Below, piece by piece: positions 10,994-24,051 of a stretch of 64,000 nucleotides of DNA. Location: the NCBI GenBank assembly GCA_001465935.1, contig LNKV01000014.1, forward strand, positions 124,001-188,000, written 5' to 3'. The translations under genes and the position numbers were made by a program. This DNA comes from Clarireedia homoeocarpa. Its lineage: Eukaryota > Ascomycota > Leotiomycetes > Helotiales > Rutstroemiaceae. The notes under the pieces were generated by a model, which was given only the letters and a program-made list of their open reading frames with translations, had not been told where the DNA came from and did no database searches. Within the stretch, counting starts at the first letter, position 1. Each line of letters begins with the position of its first letter.

Positions 10994-13239
10994 CTAGTAG
11001 ACACGCTTGAACGGTGGCACAGCCTTGCACTCGTTCTCATCCAAGGTATGGCCGACCACTCCACGATAGCTGAGGTCAACCTTTCCTTGTGGTTTCTTTT
11101 GGAAGGTCAAAGAGTGCTTCATCCAGTTCTTGTCGTCTCTCTCTGGGAAATCTTCACGGGCGTGCGCGCCACGAGATTCCTTTCTCGCGGCTGCAGCTTC
11201 GGCGGTTTGGACACTAGAATCATAACATCAGTATATAAATTCATCTAAGTCAGAAAGAGAAGAGATAAAAGAGCGACTTACGCGCAGGTCAACAAGTTCC
11301 TCAATTCCAAAGTCTCAACCAAGTCAGAGTTCCAGATCATGCTTCGGTCCTGAGTCTTGACATCCTTGAAAGTTTGGTCAACGGCTTTGACCTTCTTGAC
11401 ACCCTCGTCCAAACTCTCTTGAGTTCTGAAGACGCTAACATCAGATTGCATGGCCTTTTGCATAGCCAGACGGATCTCATGGGTGCTCTTGGTACCGTCG
11501 GCAGTTCTGATAGAGTCGAGGACGCTGATTGATTCAGCACCTGCATCGGCGCTTATCTCCTTATGTGGCATGCCTGGCTCGAAGTTGTCACGAACGGTAT
11601 GTGATACAGCACGACCGAAGACGATCAGATCAAGAAGAGAGTTGGCTCCGAGACGGTTGGCGCCGTGAACGGAGACACAAGCAGCTTCACCGCAAGCGAA
11701 AAGTCCTGGTACAACCTTGTCCTTACCCTCGCTATCAACAGTGAGAACTTCACCGGTGTATTTGGTTGGGATACCACCCATGTTGTAGTGAACAGTTGGG
11801 AGAACTGGGATAGGTTGCTTTCGAACATCGACACCGGAGAAAATGGAAGCGGTTTCAGAGATACCTGGGAGACGCTCGTGAAGGACATCAGGTGGCAAGT
11901 GACTGAGTTGAAGGTAGATGTGGTCCTTGTCTGGACCAACACCACGCCCTTCTCTGATTTCCATAGTCATTGATCGAGAGACGACATCACGGGAAGCCAA
12001 GTCCTTGGCGGTTGGTGCGTAACGCTCCATAAATCGCTCACCCTCGGAGTTGAGGAGATATCCACCCTCACCACGAGCGCCCTCAGTGATCAAGCAACCA
12101 GCGCCGTAAATACCGGTAGGATGGAATTGAACGAACTCCAGATCTTGGTTGGGAAGACCAGCACGAGCAACCATGGCCATTCCATCACCAGTACATGTGT
12201 GCGCGGATGTACAACTGAAGTAAGCACGTCCATAGCCACCAGTGGCCAAAACAGTGTTGTGTGCACGGAATCTGTGAAGGGTACCATCTTCCTGGTTGTA
12301 TGCGAGAACACCCTTACATTCACCATCTTCCATCAATAGATCGAGCGCAAAGTATTCGATGAAGTAATTTGTGTTGTGTCGTAAGGATTGACCGTAGAGA
12401 GTGTGTAGAAGAGCGTGTCCGGTTCTGTCTGCAGCAGCACAACATCTGTATGCTTGTCCACCCTTTCCGAATTTCTGTGATTGGCCACCAAAGGCACGTT
12501 GGTAACTGATTCATGTTAGTATGGTGCTGTTGTAGTACCCAAGCAGATCTCTTACATCTTGCCATCGTCTGTTCTTGAGAAGGGGCATCCGTAGTTCTCT
12601 AATTCAATGACGGAAGCTGGCGCTTCCCTTGTCATGTAATGAATAGCATCTTGATCTCCCAGCCAATCCGATCCCTTAACAGTATCATACATGTGCCATC
12701 TCCAATCGTCTTCGTGCATGTTACCCAGAGCGGCGTTGATTCCTCCTTGTGCGGCTACAGTATGACTTCGAGTGGGGAAAAGCTTCGATATACATGCTGT
12801 GTTAAAACCAGCTTCCGCAAGACCGAAAGCTGCTCGCAGACCTGAACCTCCAGCACCGACAACGATCGCATCGTACTCGTGGTCCTGAAGCAGTATATCA
12901 GCCCAAACCCTTTCACATGTGACTCCGGCATACATACGACGACCGGGTATTTGTTGCTCACGAACGGCGAGGCTTCCTTTGCTCGCAAAGGCGCGTGGGT
13001 TATAATTCGGGCTGGAGCATGGTTAGCCAATGATGGTAACGTCTGGAGGCTGTGGCATGCATACCTGCAGGTCGGGTTGAGGAGAAAGTTCTACTTTGGT
13101 TCCTTAATGCCCTCGATAGCTATAACGTGAATCAACATCAGCATGTGTTTGGGTTTTGCTTTGCTATCCATCGCTTCCGAGGTTTGGTGGGACATACCGG
13201 AGAGGCAGCAGTAAATCTACGCATTGCGAACGACGACAT
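10994..13239 (-). CDS. sdh1: Succinate dehydrogenase flavoprotein subunit, mitochondrial (complex II)
   Basis: Five exons fit in phase: 13198-13239, 12938-13042, 12556-12884, 11282-12505 and 10994-11213, giving 639 residues, the usual Sdh1 length. The N-terminus (MSSFAMRRFTAASP...) is a matrix presequence. DAIVVGAGGSGLRAAFGL is the FAD-binding fold. TRSHTVAAQGG contains the histidine that carries covalent FAD, at residue 90 in my count. Substrate-site segments follow (LEFVQFHPTGIYGAG, HGANRLGANSLLD), and the C-terminus contains RKESRGAHAREDFPERDD. The enzyme oxidises succinate to fumarate and passes electrons to the Fe-S subunit. The first intron (155 nt) is the least certain: a 26-nt cryptic exon inside it would shift the frame. 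It is divergent from the cellobiose dehydrogenase gene. Confidence 0.96.
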
Positions 13240-14681
13240 GCTGCGGGAAGAATATAAAGAATTCAAGAGGTGAGAGTGTGTGTAACACCAGTGTTAACAG
13301 GAAGCCTTTCAGTAGACTTGCAATTGGAGGCTGCCCTTGGTTTAGTTAGAAGTCGTTCACAAGTTCAATTTCCACTCCGGCACCCAAGATGTAGCACAAA
13401 TGATGATGGATAGATTTGTCGATAATAGTGGGGCCAAGCACGGTTAATGACCAATGGGGGCTCAGATAAAGCTTGCTTACACATTCCGGACGAGTTTCTG
13501 CCACCGCTACCGAGGATCTTTCAAACTCTCTGGCGGGGCAAAAGACGGGAATGCGGGCATTCTTGGAATGTCATGTGATGTTGTTTTTTTGTCTCTATCG
13601 AGCTCGTTTTTTTTGTTCGTGCTTCCTTGGGCTGGTCTCGAACATCTGCCGAACTTGGGGAAAGTGGCAATGCAATCAGCGACGATCCTTTGATGAACAG
13701 GCGTTCTCCCCAATCCTGACGACAAGTTTGGTCACGATAGCTTCATTTTGTCGAGTGAAGGAACAACCAGAGCTTTGTTACTTCACGCCCCCGTCGTATG
13801 TCAATTCGGCCACCACCCAAGGCAATCTTGTCGTCTACTTATATTTCTAATGGTTCACGTCGAACTGTAAGATTACTGTACATGTTTATTCCGCAGAATC
13901 TTTGATCGCGCTGCTGCTCTCCAGCTAATTGCATTTCAAGTGATGCTTATGCAGCCTTTATATTGAGAAGTGCTCAAATCCATCAATTAAAGTGTTGCGG
14001 CCTGCACAGGACATGGTACGGTGGTTTCATACCCCAACTTTTCGGTAGCTTGCAGTGCAGGCAGGGTCGGGTAATTTGACACTTTCTTGGCTGATTCTCT
14101 GCTTCTTACTCGCGGCATTGGGTATATGGCGCTCTCACATATCACAAGGCAGTGGAAGAGTAACGCCGCCTTCCCCACAATCGACTTCTTCCGGCAACGT
14201 TCCTCGTTCCTCGTGCCATCTTAGGTACATGATGACTGGGATTGTTGCCGGCAGAAAGCCTTTCGCCTCCAACTAAAAGCAAATATATATTAGATGTCAA
14301 TAAATTCTTTATCATTCGTACCTATGGATACCACCTTTCCCGGAACGTCTGTCCGTACAATCCTAGATCAACCATAAACGTGCTCTTATCGCCGTTCAAA
14401 TAATGGATTTTTGTCTTGACATCGGAAAATGCTTGGCTCTTTCCGAATTCTGGACATGGAGCAGGATCCATTCCGTTGCCTTTAGATTGCTGACTCTATA
14501 TTTTTGACTTGTGAATGGCTGTCCCTGGATTCACCCTGTAATTTCTCCTGTCAATTTTGAGATAGTGAGGTCCCGTGTCACTCATGGGGCGATAATATAT
14601 GAGCATCTTTGCCCTGCCATAAAACCCCTTCTTTTTTCTCTTGTAGCTACGTTTGGAGATTCTGGTCAAGACGTCTCAATC
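13240..14681. other. Intergenic: long divergent promoter of sdh1 and cellobiose dehydrogenase
   Basis: 1.44 kb between divergent starts. An open frame of 125 codons (13473-13850, +) overlaps it but is Cys/Phe-rich, with no domain or splice support. I see no repeats. The length fits a regulated promoter for the secreted enzyme, but I could not identify specific sites. Confidence 0.5.
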
Positions 14682-17600
14682 ATGAGATTCCCCCAAATTG
14701 TTGCCGGCTTCATTGCCGTTGCTGCTTATGGTACGCCCAATTCCCTCATTGACTCCTGTCAATCCCAAAGAAAGTATTTGTTCTGATCTGATATAGCTTT
14801 CTATGAAGCATCTGCTCAAGACTTTGCTACCCATGGCTACTTTACAGAGCCAAACACGAACATTACATTTTACACTAGTACAGAAGTGGACGGCACGATT
14901 GTGGGAGATGGAGAGCTCTCGTTGGTTTCTACAGGTGGCTATACCTTCGGAATAGCATTGCCTCCAACAGCAGCCACAGTCGACTCGTATGACTATATCG
15001 GCTTGATTGTGGGTTTCACCGTGTCGTTTCCAAAGTACTTTTAACTAATCTACTTCAGATTGGATCCTTACCGAACGGCACAGGTTGGAGCGGAGTTGTC
15101 CATGGTCAAACACAAAGTGCTGCCATGCCTGGGCACTTACTCTTGATTGCATGGCCATATAACAACCAGATTATGACTTCCTTCCGTTATGGGTTTGTCT
15201 TCCCTCACCCTCTGTCTCAGTTACCGCCAGGAATAGCGCTTACAGTTGATTAATTAGGTCCTATGCTACACCTGTACTCTATCACGGATCTGCAAGTGTA
15301 ACCCAGCTCTACACCAATGTGAACTCGACCCATTGGACGCTCGTCTACAAATGCACGAATTGCTTCAAGTTTGATGATCCATCTCAGAGCGAATACAATG
15401 TCTCTACTTCGGATCCAAGGTTGATATATGTGTCCAAACTCAAGATCTCATTAACTAACATGATTTAGCGGCGCCTTCGAGTATGGGTGGGCTCAGAATA
15501 TTGGAGCACCAGATAACCCTGGAGACCCCGCAAACGCTGTTATTTATCGTAAGATCCCACATACTTTTACACTTGATTCTCAAACTAGCAATGACTGTAC
15601 TAACTTAATAGAACACAACAATGGCATGGGTGAATTCCGGATTGAGGTGGCGTCTGCAACTCAGGCTTCTTATTCGAAATGGGCGAGCATGACCGCAACA
15701 ACTACGGCTGTTACCGGTACAGCATCTGCTACTTCAACCTATTCTTCAACGGCTGTGCCGACTGCAACGTCATATGATTATATCGTTGTTGGAGGAGGGG
15801 TGCGTATAGTTTTCTTCGCTTTTTATGCTCATAATCTCCAGAGCTCAGCCGGCATGATTTCGCTTCTGGTCAGATACCAGCTTTGAGCGGCATAGTTGCC
15901 CTTGCTGATCAGGATCTCTGCGACTGCTCCCTTTTTGTGAGATAATATCAAACTAACTTTAACAGGCTGGAGGTGTTCCTTTAGCAGATAAGCTTGCACA
16001 GAGCGGAAAGTCTGTCTTGTTGATAGAAAAGGGTGTTGCATCTTCCGGAAGATGGGGAGGAAGTGAGTATCAAACTGATGTTTAATATCTTGCGCTTAAC
16101 TTACCATTGCTTAGCAATACGACCCGAAAGTGGCTGGCTTGACAAAACCAACCTCACATGGTTTGACATTCCAGGAGAATGTAACAGAATCTGGCATGGT
16201 GGAAGCGTTGGTGTCGCTTGCGCGGATGTTGACCAGATGGCTGGGTGTGTTCTTGGCGGAGGCACAGCTGTAAACGCAGGCCTATGGTGGAAAGTAAGTT
16301 TACCCGTTCTACTATGTAAGGCAGAAGCTAACTCGCCAAAGCCTAACCCCTCAGACTGGGATAACCTCTTTCCAACAGGTTGGAAATCATCAGACATGGC
16401 CGCAGCTACCACAAGGGTGTTCAACACTATTCCAGGAACGGACCATCCTTCAATGGACGGCAAATTATACTTGCAATCTGGATACAATGTCGTATCGGCT
16501 GGGTTGAAAAATGCAGGTTGGGCAAACGTTACAGCAAATAACGTTCCCGCTTCGAAGAACAGGACGTTTTCCTTCACACCATACATGTACATCAATGGTG
16601 AGCGCGGTGGTCCACTTGCTACCTACTTGGTGGATGCTAGTAAACGCTCGAACTTCCATATGTGGTTGAATACTTCCGTTAAAAGAATTGTCCGCGATGG
16701 AGGACATGCTACCGGTGTCCAGGTTGAGCCCGCCAATAATGGAGGTTATGGCGGAACGGTCAATTTAACTCCAGTTACTGGACGTGTTATTATCTCAGCT
16801 GGTGCATTTGGTACACCGAAACTCCTCTTCAGAAGTAAGTATCAGAAGGAAAGATTGTGGTGAGGATTTACTAATATGGAAATAGGTGGCATCGGTCCCA
16901 CTGATCAGTTGTCAATCGTACAGTCTTCCCCACTTGATGGAGCTACGATGATCAATTCAAGTTACTGGGTAAACCTTCCAGTGGGATACAATCTTCTGGA
17001 TCATCTCAACGTAAGTGTGCCTACAAGCATGTTGAGCTTGAACATTGCTTACCAAAGACAGACTGATACCCAGATCTCACATCCTAGTATATCCTATTAT
17101 GATTGGGTTGCGGCCTGGGATACACCCATTTCGTTCGATGCATCAAATTATTTGAGTATTTCTGCCCAGGTCCTAAGTCAGTTATCACGGCTAACAAACA
17201 TTAGCCAAACGAATCGGGCCTCTTGCCCAAGCAGCACCAGATATTGGACCTATGTTCTGGGAGGTGGTTACGCCTGGAGATGGAATACCAAGGCAATTCC
17301 AATGGACCGCTAGAGTTGAAGGAAACGTTCCTACAGCAATGACCCTAAGCTCTTATCTTGGTACAGGAATGGTAGGACCTCGTGGAAGAACAACGGTACG
17401 TTAAGATTCGAGTACAATACCTTGCCCTCTTGCATATAGACTACCGAGTTTTCTTACTTTCCTCTCGTCCTAAACTTGTAAAGCTCGTTCGCTGATCTTC
17501 TTCATATCCAGATCGACAAAGGTTTGAGTATGACGGTATCGACTATGCCCTGGGGAAATCAATATGATCTACAAGCAGTAGCTATGGCAATCGACAATGT

Positions 17601-18294
17601 GGTAGCTGCACTATCTACAGTTAAGAATCTTACCTGGATCTTGCCAGCTCCCGGTCAAAGTGGAAAAGATTACGTTGCCAGCGTACGTTGCTCCCATATC
17701 GTCACCTGTCATCAGCTTACTGAATGTTATTATAGGTTCCCTTGTCGTACGCCAACATCGGTGCTCGTCGTGCTAATCAGTAAGCTTCCGCGTTCTCATA
17801 TGCTTGTTCTATAATACTAACATGTTACAAAGCTGGCTTGGCACAGCCAAAATTGGCACAGATTCCGCTCTCACCGGTGGAACATCAGTCGTTGATGTGA
17901 ACACCAAAGTCTACGGAACCGACAACATTCATGTAGTTGACGCCAGTATATGTGAGTTCCCTTCTCTGCATGCAGTCCCCGATCGTCTTCCAACCAAATC
18001 TACTAACACGCTCCTTCCTAGTCCCTGGCATGCCTTCCACAAATCCCAGCGCCCTTATCGTCGTAGCAGCCGAATATGCCAGCCAGAGAATTCTCGCTCT
18101 ACCAGCTTTAAAACCACTTGCTCGCTATGCTCAATGTGGAGGATTGAACTACGATTTCAATCAAGGAGGCTCGTGTGCTGCGCCATATCATTGTACTGTT
18201 GGGAATGCGTATTACTGGCAGGTATGTTACTTTATCAGTCTTCTATCTACAACAGAAAAAGTGCTAACCACCTCGTTCTTTACAGTGTCTGTAG
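14682..18294 (+). CDS. cdh: Cellobiose dehydrogenase (cytochrome + GMC flavodehydrogenase + CBM1), secreted
   Basis: Seventeen exons join in phase: 14682-14730, 14797-15008, 15059-15192, 15258-15419, 15469-15548, 15612-15799, 15966-16062, 16115-16293, 16342-16834, 16886-17010, 17062-17155, 17205-17395, 17512-17682, 17736-17779, 17833-17951, 18022-18221 and 18286-18294. The protein has 848 residues. A signal peptide (MRFPQIVAGFIAVAAYA) precedes a CDH-type heme b cytochrome domain. A Thr/Ser linker leads to a GMC oxidoreductase with the FAD motif DYIVVGGGAGG. The GMC active-site His and Asn fall in ANHWLGTAKIG and TNPSALIVVAAE. The C-terminus is a fungal CBM1 (AQCGGLNYDF ... NAYYWQCL). CDH oxidises cellobiose to its lactone and can feed electrons to lytic polysaccharide monooxygenases. 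The last exon encodes only Cys-Leu-stop. Confidence 0.95.
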
Positions 18295-19887
18295 ATGCGA
18301 TGCAAATACAAGCAAGGGGGTTGAGCTCATGCGCATTTTGGATTTCACTTCATTGTACATATTTTTTGGTGGTCTCGATTGATCAATTGAAAGATACCAC
18401 TTCCTGCTTTTCTCTCATCCATAACAACTTCCTCCGACATTACTGTAGACATCTGCACGCAACTTCACACGCCCCATCAAAAAAAAATAGATACCGATGT
18501 ACTTTCATTTCACCCTTCAAAGACGTTATCGCTCCTGGGAATCTCGGGTATATTTCCCACATATAGCCTATATGTACCCCAGATTATTCTGCCCGTACAT
18601 CCATAAGTGGCAGTACTGTATGTACCCTGGCTTTAAAATTTATCCTAAATAGTTAGTAGGAGTGCTTATTCAAGGTTTACTGCGCATCTCTATGCGTCCG
18701 GCACTGTACACCTGTTTTGAAATTTTCTATCCTATTTTTGTACTTCTACCATTCTCTTCTTGGTTTTCATCTCCTGAACCTAACCTACGGACCCTAACAC
18801 TACTCTATTCCGCCTCTCATCCATTAGTATTACACCCCATCTCAACATCACAACTACCTATTCCATCCTTTCCTTTCCTTTCTTTTATACCTATCTCCCA
18901 TCTACATACACTCCCTTCTCCCTACCCAGCGGAACCGTACCGCATCCTACAGTACATCCCACATCCCACATCCCACTCCCCATCATCCTTATCTACCCGA
19001 CTCACCCCAATCCCATTCCTCTCATCCCCTTGCATCCACAGTAACTCACCTCAACGTAACCCAACCCAACTCCCTCCCCCTCACCAAACCATCAAAAGCA
19101 CGCACACCAAAGCCACCGAGCCATCGGCCCATAATCCCGAAACCACACGCATGCATGCATGCATGCACCCCGGAGTAAAACCGTAGAGTCCTGACAGACG
19201 GCCTTGCATTCCACAGCATTCCGCCCACTTTCTCTTCCAACCAACTGAAATGGGCTGACGTGACGTTCCGGGAGTAGTATACTGTATCCTGTAAGGTGTG
19301 GTTGTTTATTCATGTATGTAGGGCCCAAGGTTAGTTGATGAATTAACACACCCAGTCAATACGATCAACACAATAGTTATCCTATCGCTTCCCTCCCTAC
19401 CAAGCACCAGTACTTTATATGCTCTACAGAACAAATACCTCACACTCAATCATAAGTATCACATAACTTAAACATTATATCTCCTCTCCTCTGCTCTCCT
19501 CTCCCTAAACAAAAAGCTATAAGCTGTATTAATATCCATTAACTTAACTTATGCTATACTATGCTATATCCGCTGCGCTGATCATTTTACCGCTTCGCTT
19601 CGTCTTGTTTTGTTGTTATGTTTATTTGTTTGTTTGACCGATCCCGCTTCTAACCGTCTATATTTGCATCCGTCCGTGATATCATCCATAACGCTGACTT
19701 GCCATGTGGTATCAATGTCATGTATCGCCCGTCAAACCAGTATTTGGACATAATTCCTCCTTCCCAGTGCAGTCCATCCCGTCCCGTCCTATTCCAAACT
19801 CCATGCCCGCCCAGCTCAGTAGTCCACCCACCAGTTTCCTACTCCCCTCTTTCCTCCCCAAACCAACCTCATCCCTACTCCCCCCAT
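18295..19887. other. Intergenic between convergent genes; G-poor pyrimidine/C-rich tract
   Basis: 1.6 kb of 3'-flanking DNA. From about 18720 to 19140 the plus strand is almost free of G and rich in C, T and A. This creates long spurious open frames (18662-19186). A short GCAT microsatellite lies at about 19149-19166. I see no gene or RNA. Confidence 0.55.
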
Positions 19888-22800
19888 CTAATCCGCCAAA
19901 ACATGCCTTAACATAGTCAAAAACCCCTCTTTCAACCTATGAACCTCCTTAACCTCCGGTTTCACCGGCTCCCCCGCCGACCTCCTCAAATGATCCTGCT
20001 TCCTCGCCCTCCTCTTCCTCTCCGCCGCAATCGGATCCAACTCATCATCCTCCTCCTCTTCATCACTACTATCCCCCTCATCCGCGTAATTCATCTCCTG
20101 CAAATCCATCTCATCCAAACCGAAATCCGTACTCTTAAATGCCAACGCGCCGGGTACCCCATCCGCGCTGCCGCTGCCGCCTTCAGCTGCCATTTTCTGT
20201 CTTGTTTTGTCGGAATGCCATTTCTTGCGTGCTTCTTGCCAGGTGATAAGTTGGTTGATTTCGGTGACAGCAACGTCTTTGTCGAGTTGGTTTATGCTGA
20301 CGGCTCCAGTAACAAGGGCGTTCATGTCGAGTTTGCCGCCTTTGGGGCCGTGGCGAAGGAATTCAAGAATACCTTCGATCCAGCCCATTAGTTGGGTGAA
20401 GAGACCGTTGTCGTGCGTGTGTACTTCGTGGACGAATTTGTAGAAGTTATGTTCGTGTCTTTGACATAGATCGATGAATGCTTGGACAGTTTGGTTTGGG
20501 TCGGCGGAGAAATCTTGTTCTCTGCAGCGGTCCACGACCTATGGTATGTTAGCCAATTTGTATTACGTTTCCGCTGAATTTCAAACTTACTTGAATCATA
20601 TCATCTATGAATACAGCAAAATCGGTGACACTGTTGTACACATTTGCCGACTTGTATACTCGCACTAATGGCTCGTAGAAAATAGTGAATAGATCACGGA
20701 GTAGCTGTAAGGTAACGGGCTCTTCGATCATGCTTAACATCATAGCCTTGTCACGTTGTCTTGTGTATAGCTTCAAGAGTTGCTTCAAGTATGAAAACAG
20801 TTGAGCGCCTTGCTTCATCTCTTCGTCAATATTGTCCACGGCATTGTTCCAGGCTACATAGGCATTGAAGATTCTGCCGATTTGAGTAGATGTCAAAGGA
20901 GGTTCGATCAAGTCTGATCGTAGAATAGCAACGATCAAGTCGACTCCATCAGATTCCGCTTCGGCTCGTATTGTGTTCTTGACATCTTCTGGCCCGTCTG
21001 AAAACTTCTTTAGCTTTTCACAGAATACTGGATCTGCGATCTTTGTTTGAAGGGCGTCAATGGACTTCTGAAAGCTTCTGATACCGTCGTTCAATGTTAA
21101 AGAGAAGATTCTCTGCATCAGAGATCGTGCCCCGAATGGTTGAGCTAGGAATATATCGAGTATACTAGACATGACAGCTGCAGGATTAGCTATTCGAATT
21201 GCGTTCTTCATAATCGTGTATGGTATCATGGAATGAATCTTCTTTGCTTGAGCGAATAATTCTGGTGAATTATCCTCGGCGAGGAATAAATGATAAATGG
21301 TCGCCGCAACTTCAATACGCAACCACTCTGCAAACTTTTGGTACTGTATACTCAGGTCTTGTATGGTTGGTTTGTCCTTGATTTCCTTGAACAATTTGGT
21401 GAGACCATTACTCTCGACGATATCACGTCGGAATCTGCAAAAGTTAGACAATATAGGAAACATGGGTTCGTCTGGACACACCTTTCCATGTAGATGTCCA
21501 ATTCTGCCGCTCGCTTTCTTGCGATTTCGTAAAATTGCTTCTGTTCCTCAACTCTCTTCTCATCCATTACCTTTCTTCTCTCGATATCCTCCACATCCTC
21601 ATCACCCAACTGTACTGGATCATGTGAGAGGAACTCTTGCATTGCCCTTGTGCCAGCGATCTGAGGATTTGAGAGAAGACTCCGAAGGAATGCTCTTAAA
21701 GATATGCGTTGATTCTCTCTCCACAAAGTGACTCCCTATCTAGCATTAGTCTTTCTGCAAGATACGACGTTCAGGAAGACAAACATTGCTTTCCGATAGC
21801 GGTGTCATTGGTCTTTTATCTGTAGAAGGTCGTGGAGATGATCTCCCGAACGAAGCTGCCGAGCCACTTCTGCGGTGATCTTGATTGTGTGAGTGATTTG
21901 CCTCAAGGATGAACATGAGCTACCGACCTTTGATTGATAAGTTCTTCATACCGTTCTCTGTAGCCTGAGTGGCCATGGTTGACACGGAAGATAGAGATGA
22001 TGCATCGCCACTGTTGCCGCCTGTAATGCCGCTCATCAGATTGGATGCTGTCGAACTTTGCTTGTTCTTCTTAGGCATCGGAGGGAGGACTTTGCCAGGC
22101 AATTCTGTTCGCAACTTGCTGTGCAGTCGACCGAAATCACCATATCTGCGTCCTATAAAATATGGCAGTTCTCCCTTTCGTTTCACCCGCATTATGAATT
22201 GCTATATTGAAGTTAGTAATTCTCCATATCTCGACATATTGACCTCCTTACAGCATGCTTGTGGTATCTGATATTCCTCTTGACCTTGGTAGTTCTGACA
22301 CCTGCCACATTAACGTCCCAGCCGTTCAAGTAATGTCCTTCTGGCATCGTCGAAAGTACTCCGTGGTCCATAGCCCCCGCATCCACAACCTCCAACTCGG
22401 AAAAGCTGATCCTCTCTTCGTATCCGGAAGCGGTCGGAATACCAGACACCATCATCAACTCCACCAATTTCTGACATTTTATAGAAAGCTTTCTTCGTTT
22501 GGTCTCCTCCAATCTATCCTCGGACGAAGAGATGTGCTTGTTCGCAAAGGATTCCAGGAACTAAGTGCGCATGTATTAGGTATGCATCCTCTATAAGATG
22601 GTAGCATCTCAGAAACTCACCACCTGCAACTTATCCTGCCAAAACTCCTTCTCCTTCGCCTTATCCAGGAACGGGAACTCGCGGACATGGTGTACGAAGA
22701 TATATCTTAGAATTGGCAACTCTGAATCTAAAGGCGAGACTTCGCCCACGTCTGATCTGAACGGCGCACCGAATCTCTGCAGCGCGGTGGGCGAATTCAA

Positions 22801-22995
22801 TTCGGTAATTTCGTATTTTACTTGTTGAGAGATCAATTCCCGTTTCAGGTCTGCGCCAGCAGTCAGCTACTAGATTTTGCCAATCGCAGAAGTTCCAAGA
22901 GACATACAATGCTCCTGTTTCCCCGTAAGGGCTTGACCATGATCTTCACCAAAAACGCTTCTCGTGGGCGACAACACGGTATCGTTTTCTGCCAT
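19888..22995 (-). CDS. PX domain protein with PXB/DUF3818 region (YPR097W/Lec1-like)
   Basis: Eight exons join in phase: 22908-22995, 22621-22850, 22252-22560, 21924-22201, 21785-21869, 21482-21735, 20591-21434 and 19888-20538, giving 912 residues. The first 100 residues contain the PX-associated N-terminal block (REFPFLDKAKEKEFWQDKLQ). The PX phosphoinositide-binding domain follows, with ELPYFIGRRYGDFGRLHSKL and the proline loop LPGKVLPPMPKK. A long helical PXB/DUF3818-type region then runs to an acidic tail (DSSDEEEEDDELDP) and a conserved C-terminal helix. Yeast YPR097W binds phosphoinositides and is linked to lipid distribution. Membrane attachment here is inferred. The long fifth-to-seventh exon region has no transmembrane segment. 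Confidence 0.85.
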
Positions 22996-24051
22996 TGTCG
23001 ACTCTAACACTGAGGACCTTGTTGGTCCTCCTACTTTCTCGATCTCGGCTGCGCTGGTGCACTTTGAAATCTTTCCCGTCGTAAAAATAGTGTTGGAGGA
23101 AGCGCGGGAATCTTGATGATCGTCGTTTACTCAAATCCCCAAATGCGGGAGTTGTGGGAGGAGTGGGAGATGGATGGCCTTCTAAATACCTCACTCTGCC
23201 TCGATGTTTAGCGGGGTAGTTCCGGAATGTTTTAGGTAGGTTTCTGCTAAGTTCAAGAGTCTTGGGACTGGGCGCAATCTAGACGGGCGCGACGGGTTCC
23301 CAGTTCTTTTGTGGAAACATATCAAGGTTACCAAGGTTGCTTTAAAAGTAGTACGGGAGTAGTAGGAGGAGATCTGCTTGTAACTTGAATGATGTGAGGA
23401 TACCCGTGTATGAATAATACACCTAATGCGCAGTCACCAACGTTTTTACAGAAGTCGCTCGTTCAAGGTGCGTAAGATCTTACATGTGCGCCTTCACAAT
23501 GACCCGGGACTTCTTGTGACATCTACAGGGGTTTTTGTGGCTTGGTGGAATGACGACTCCTTCGCCGAAAGGCCCCTCGCCGCTCGTCCCTGTAACCAAA
23601 TATATCGCTTCGGCTAGACCAGGCCATATTGATGTAATCGACGTACGCAAAAGACTACAACAAGGAATAAAAACAATTATAAAGGAGTATCTGCTTCTAC
23701 TTTTGATTTCTGTATACAAACTCTCTTTCTCAATCTAACTCGTGTGGTACGTATTGCACTGCTCCTTCTGCTCCTCTCTCATCTGACCGTATCCGTTGGT
23801 ATCAATACGGTACGCGTCAAGGTTAAGTAATGTCTCGGCATTGCCAAGATGAAGGTATACTCAAATTCAGGATATCGGCACACTTCAAGCTTGCGTCTAC
23901 TCAGTTTTCAGTCATCGGGTAGCAAAAAGACCCACTGTGTTGCCGGAAGCCGACGTTACTAGTATTGGCATGCCCTTTGCAAGGTCGGATGCATCTTACA
24001 ATCCGATTTGATTCGCACATCCAATCTTGTTAAACACTGTAGGGATATCGA
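22996..24051. other. Intergenic upstream of the PX gene
   Basis: 1.06 kb. An 82-codon open frame on the minus strand (22946-23194) overlaps the PX start in another frame and lacks features. No other coding signal is seen. Confidence 0.5.

Noticed and set aside
13473..13850. 125-codon plus-strand open frame
   Set aside because: Cys/Phe-rich, without domain or neighbours in frame; lies in the sdh1/cdh promoter.
14682..18294. Possible two-gene split (cytochrome and dehydrogenase) of the CDH locus
   Set aside because: All 17 exons join in phase into one canonical CDH with linker, so one gene is favoured.
18662..19186. 174-codon plus-strand open frame
   Set aside because: Produced by a G-poor, C/T-rich tract that lacks stop codons by composition; Pro/Ser/Leu-only text.
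22946..23194. 82-codon minus frame overlapping the PX gene start
   Set aside because: The ATG at 22995 in another frame gives the conserved protein after splicing; this frame is probably 5' leader.
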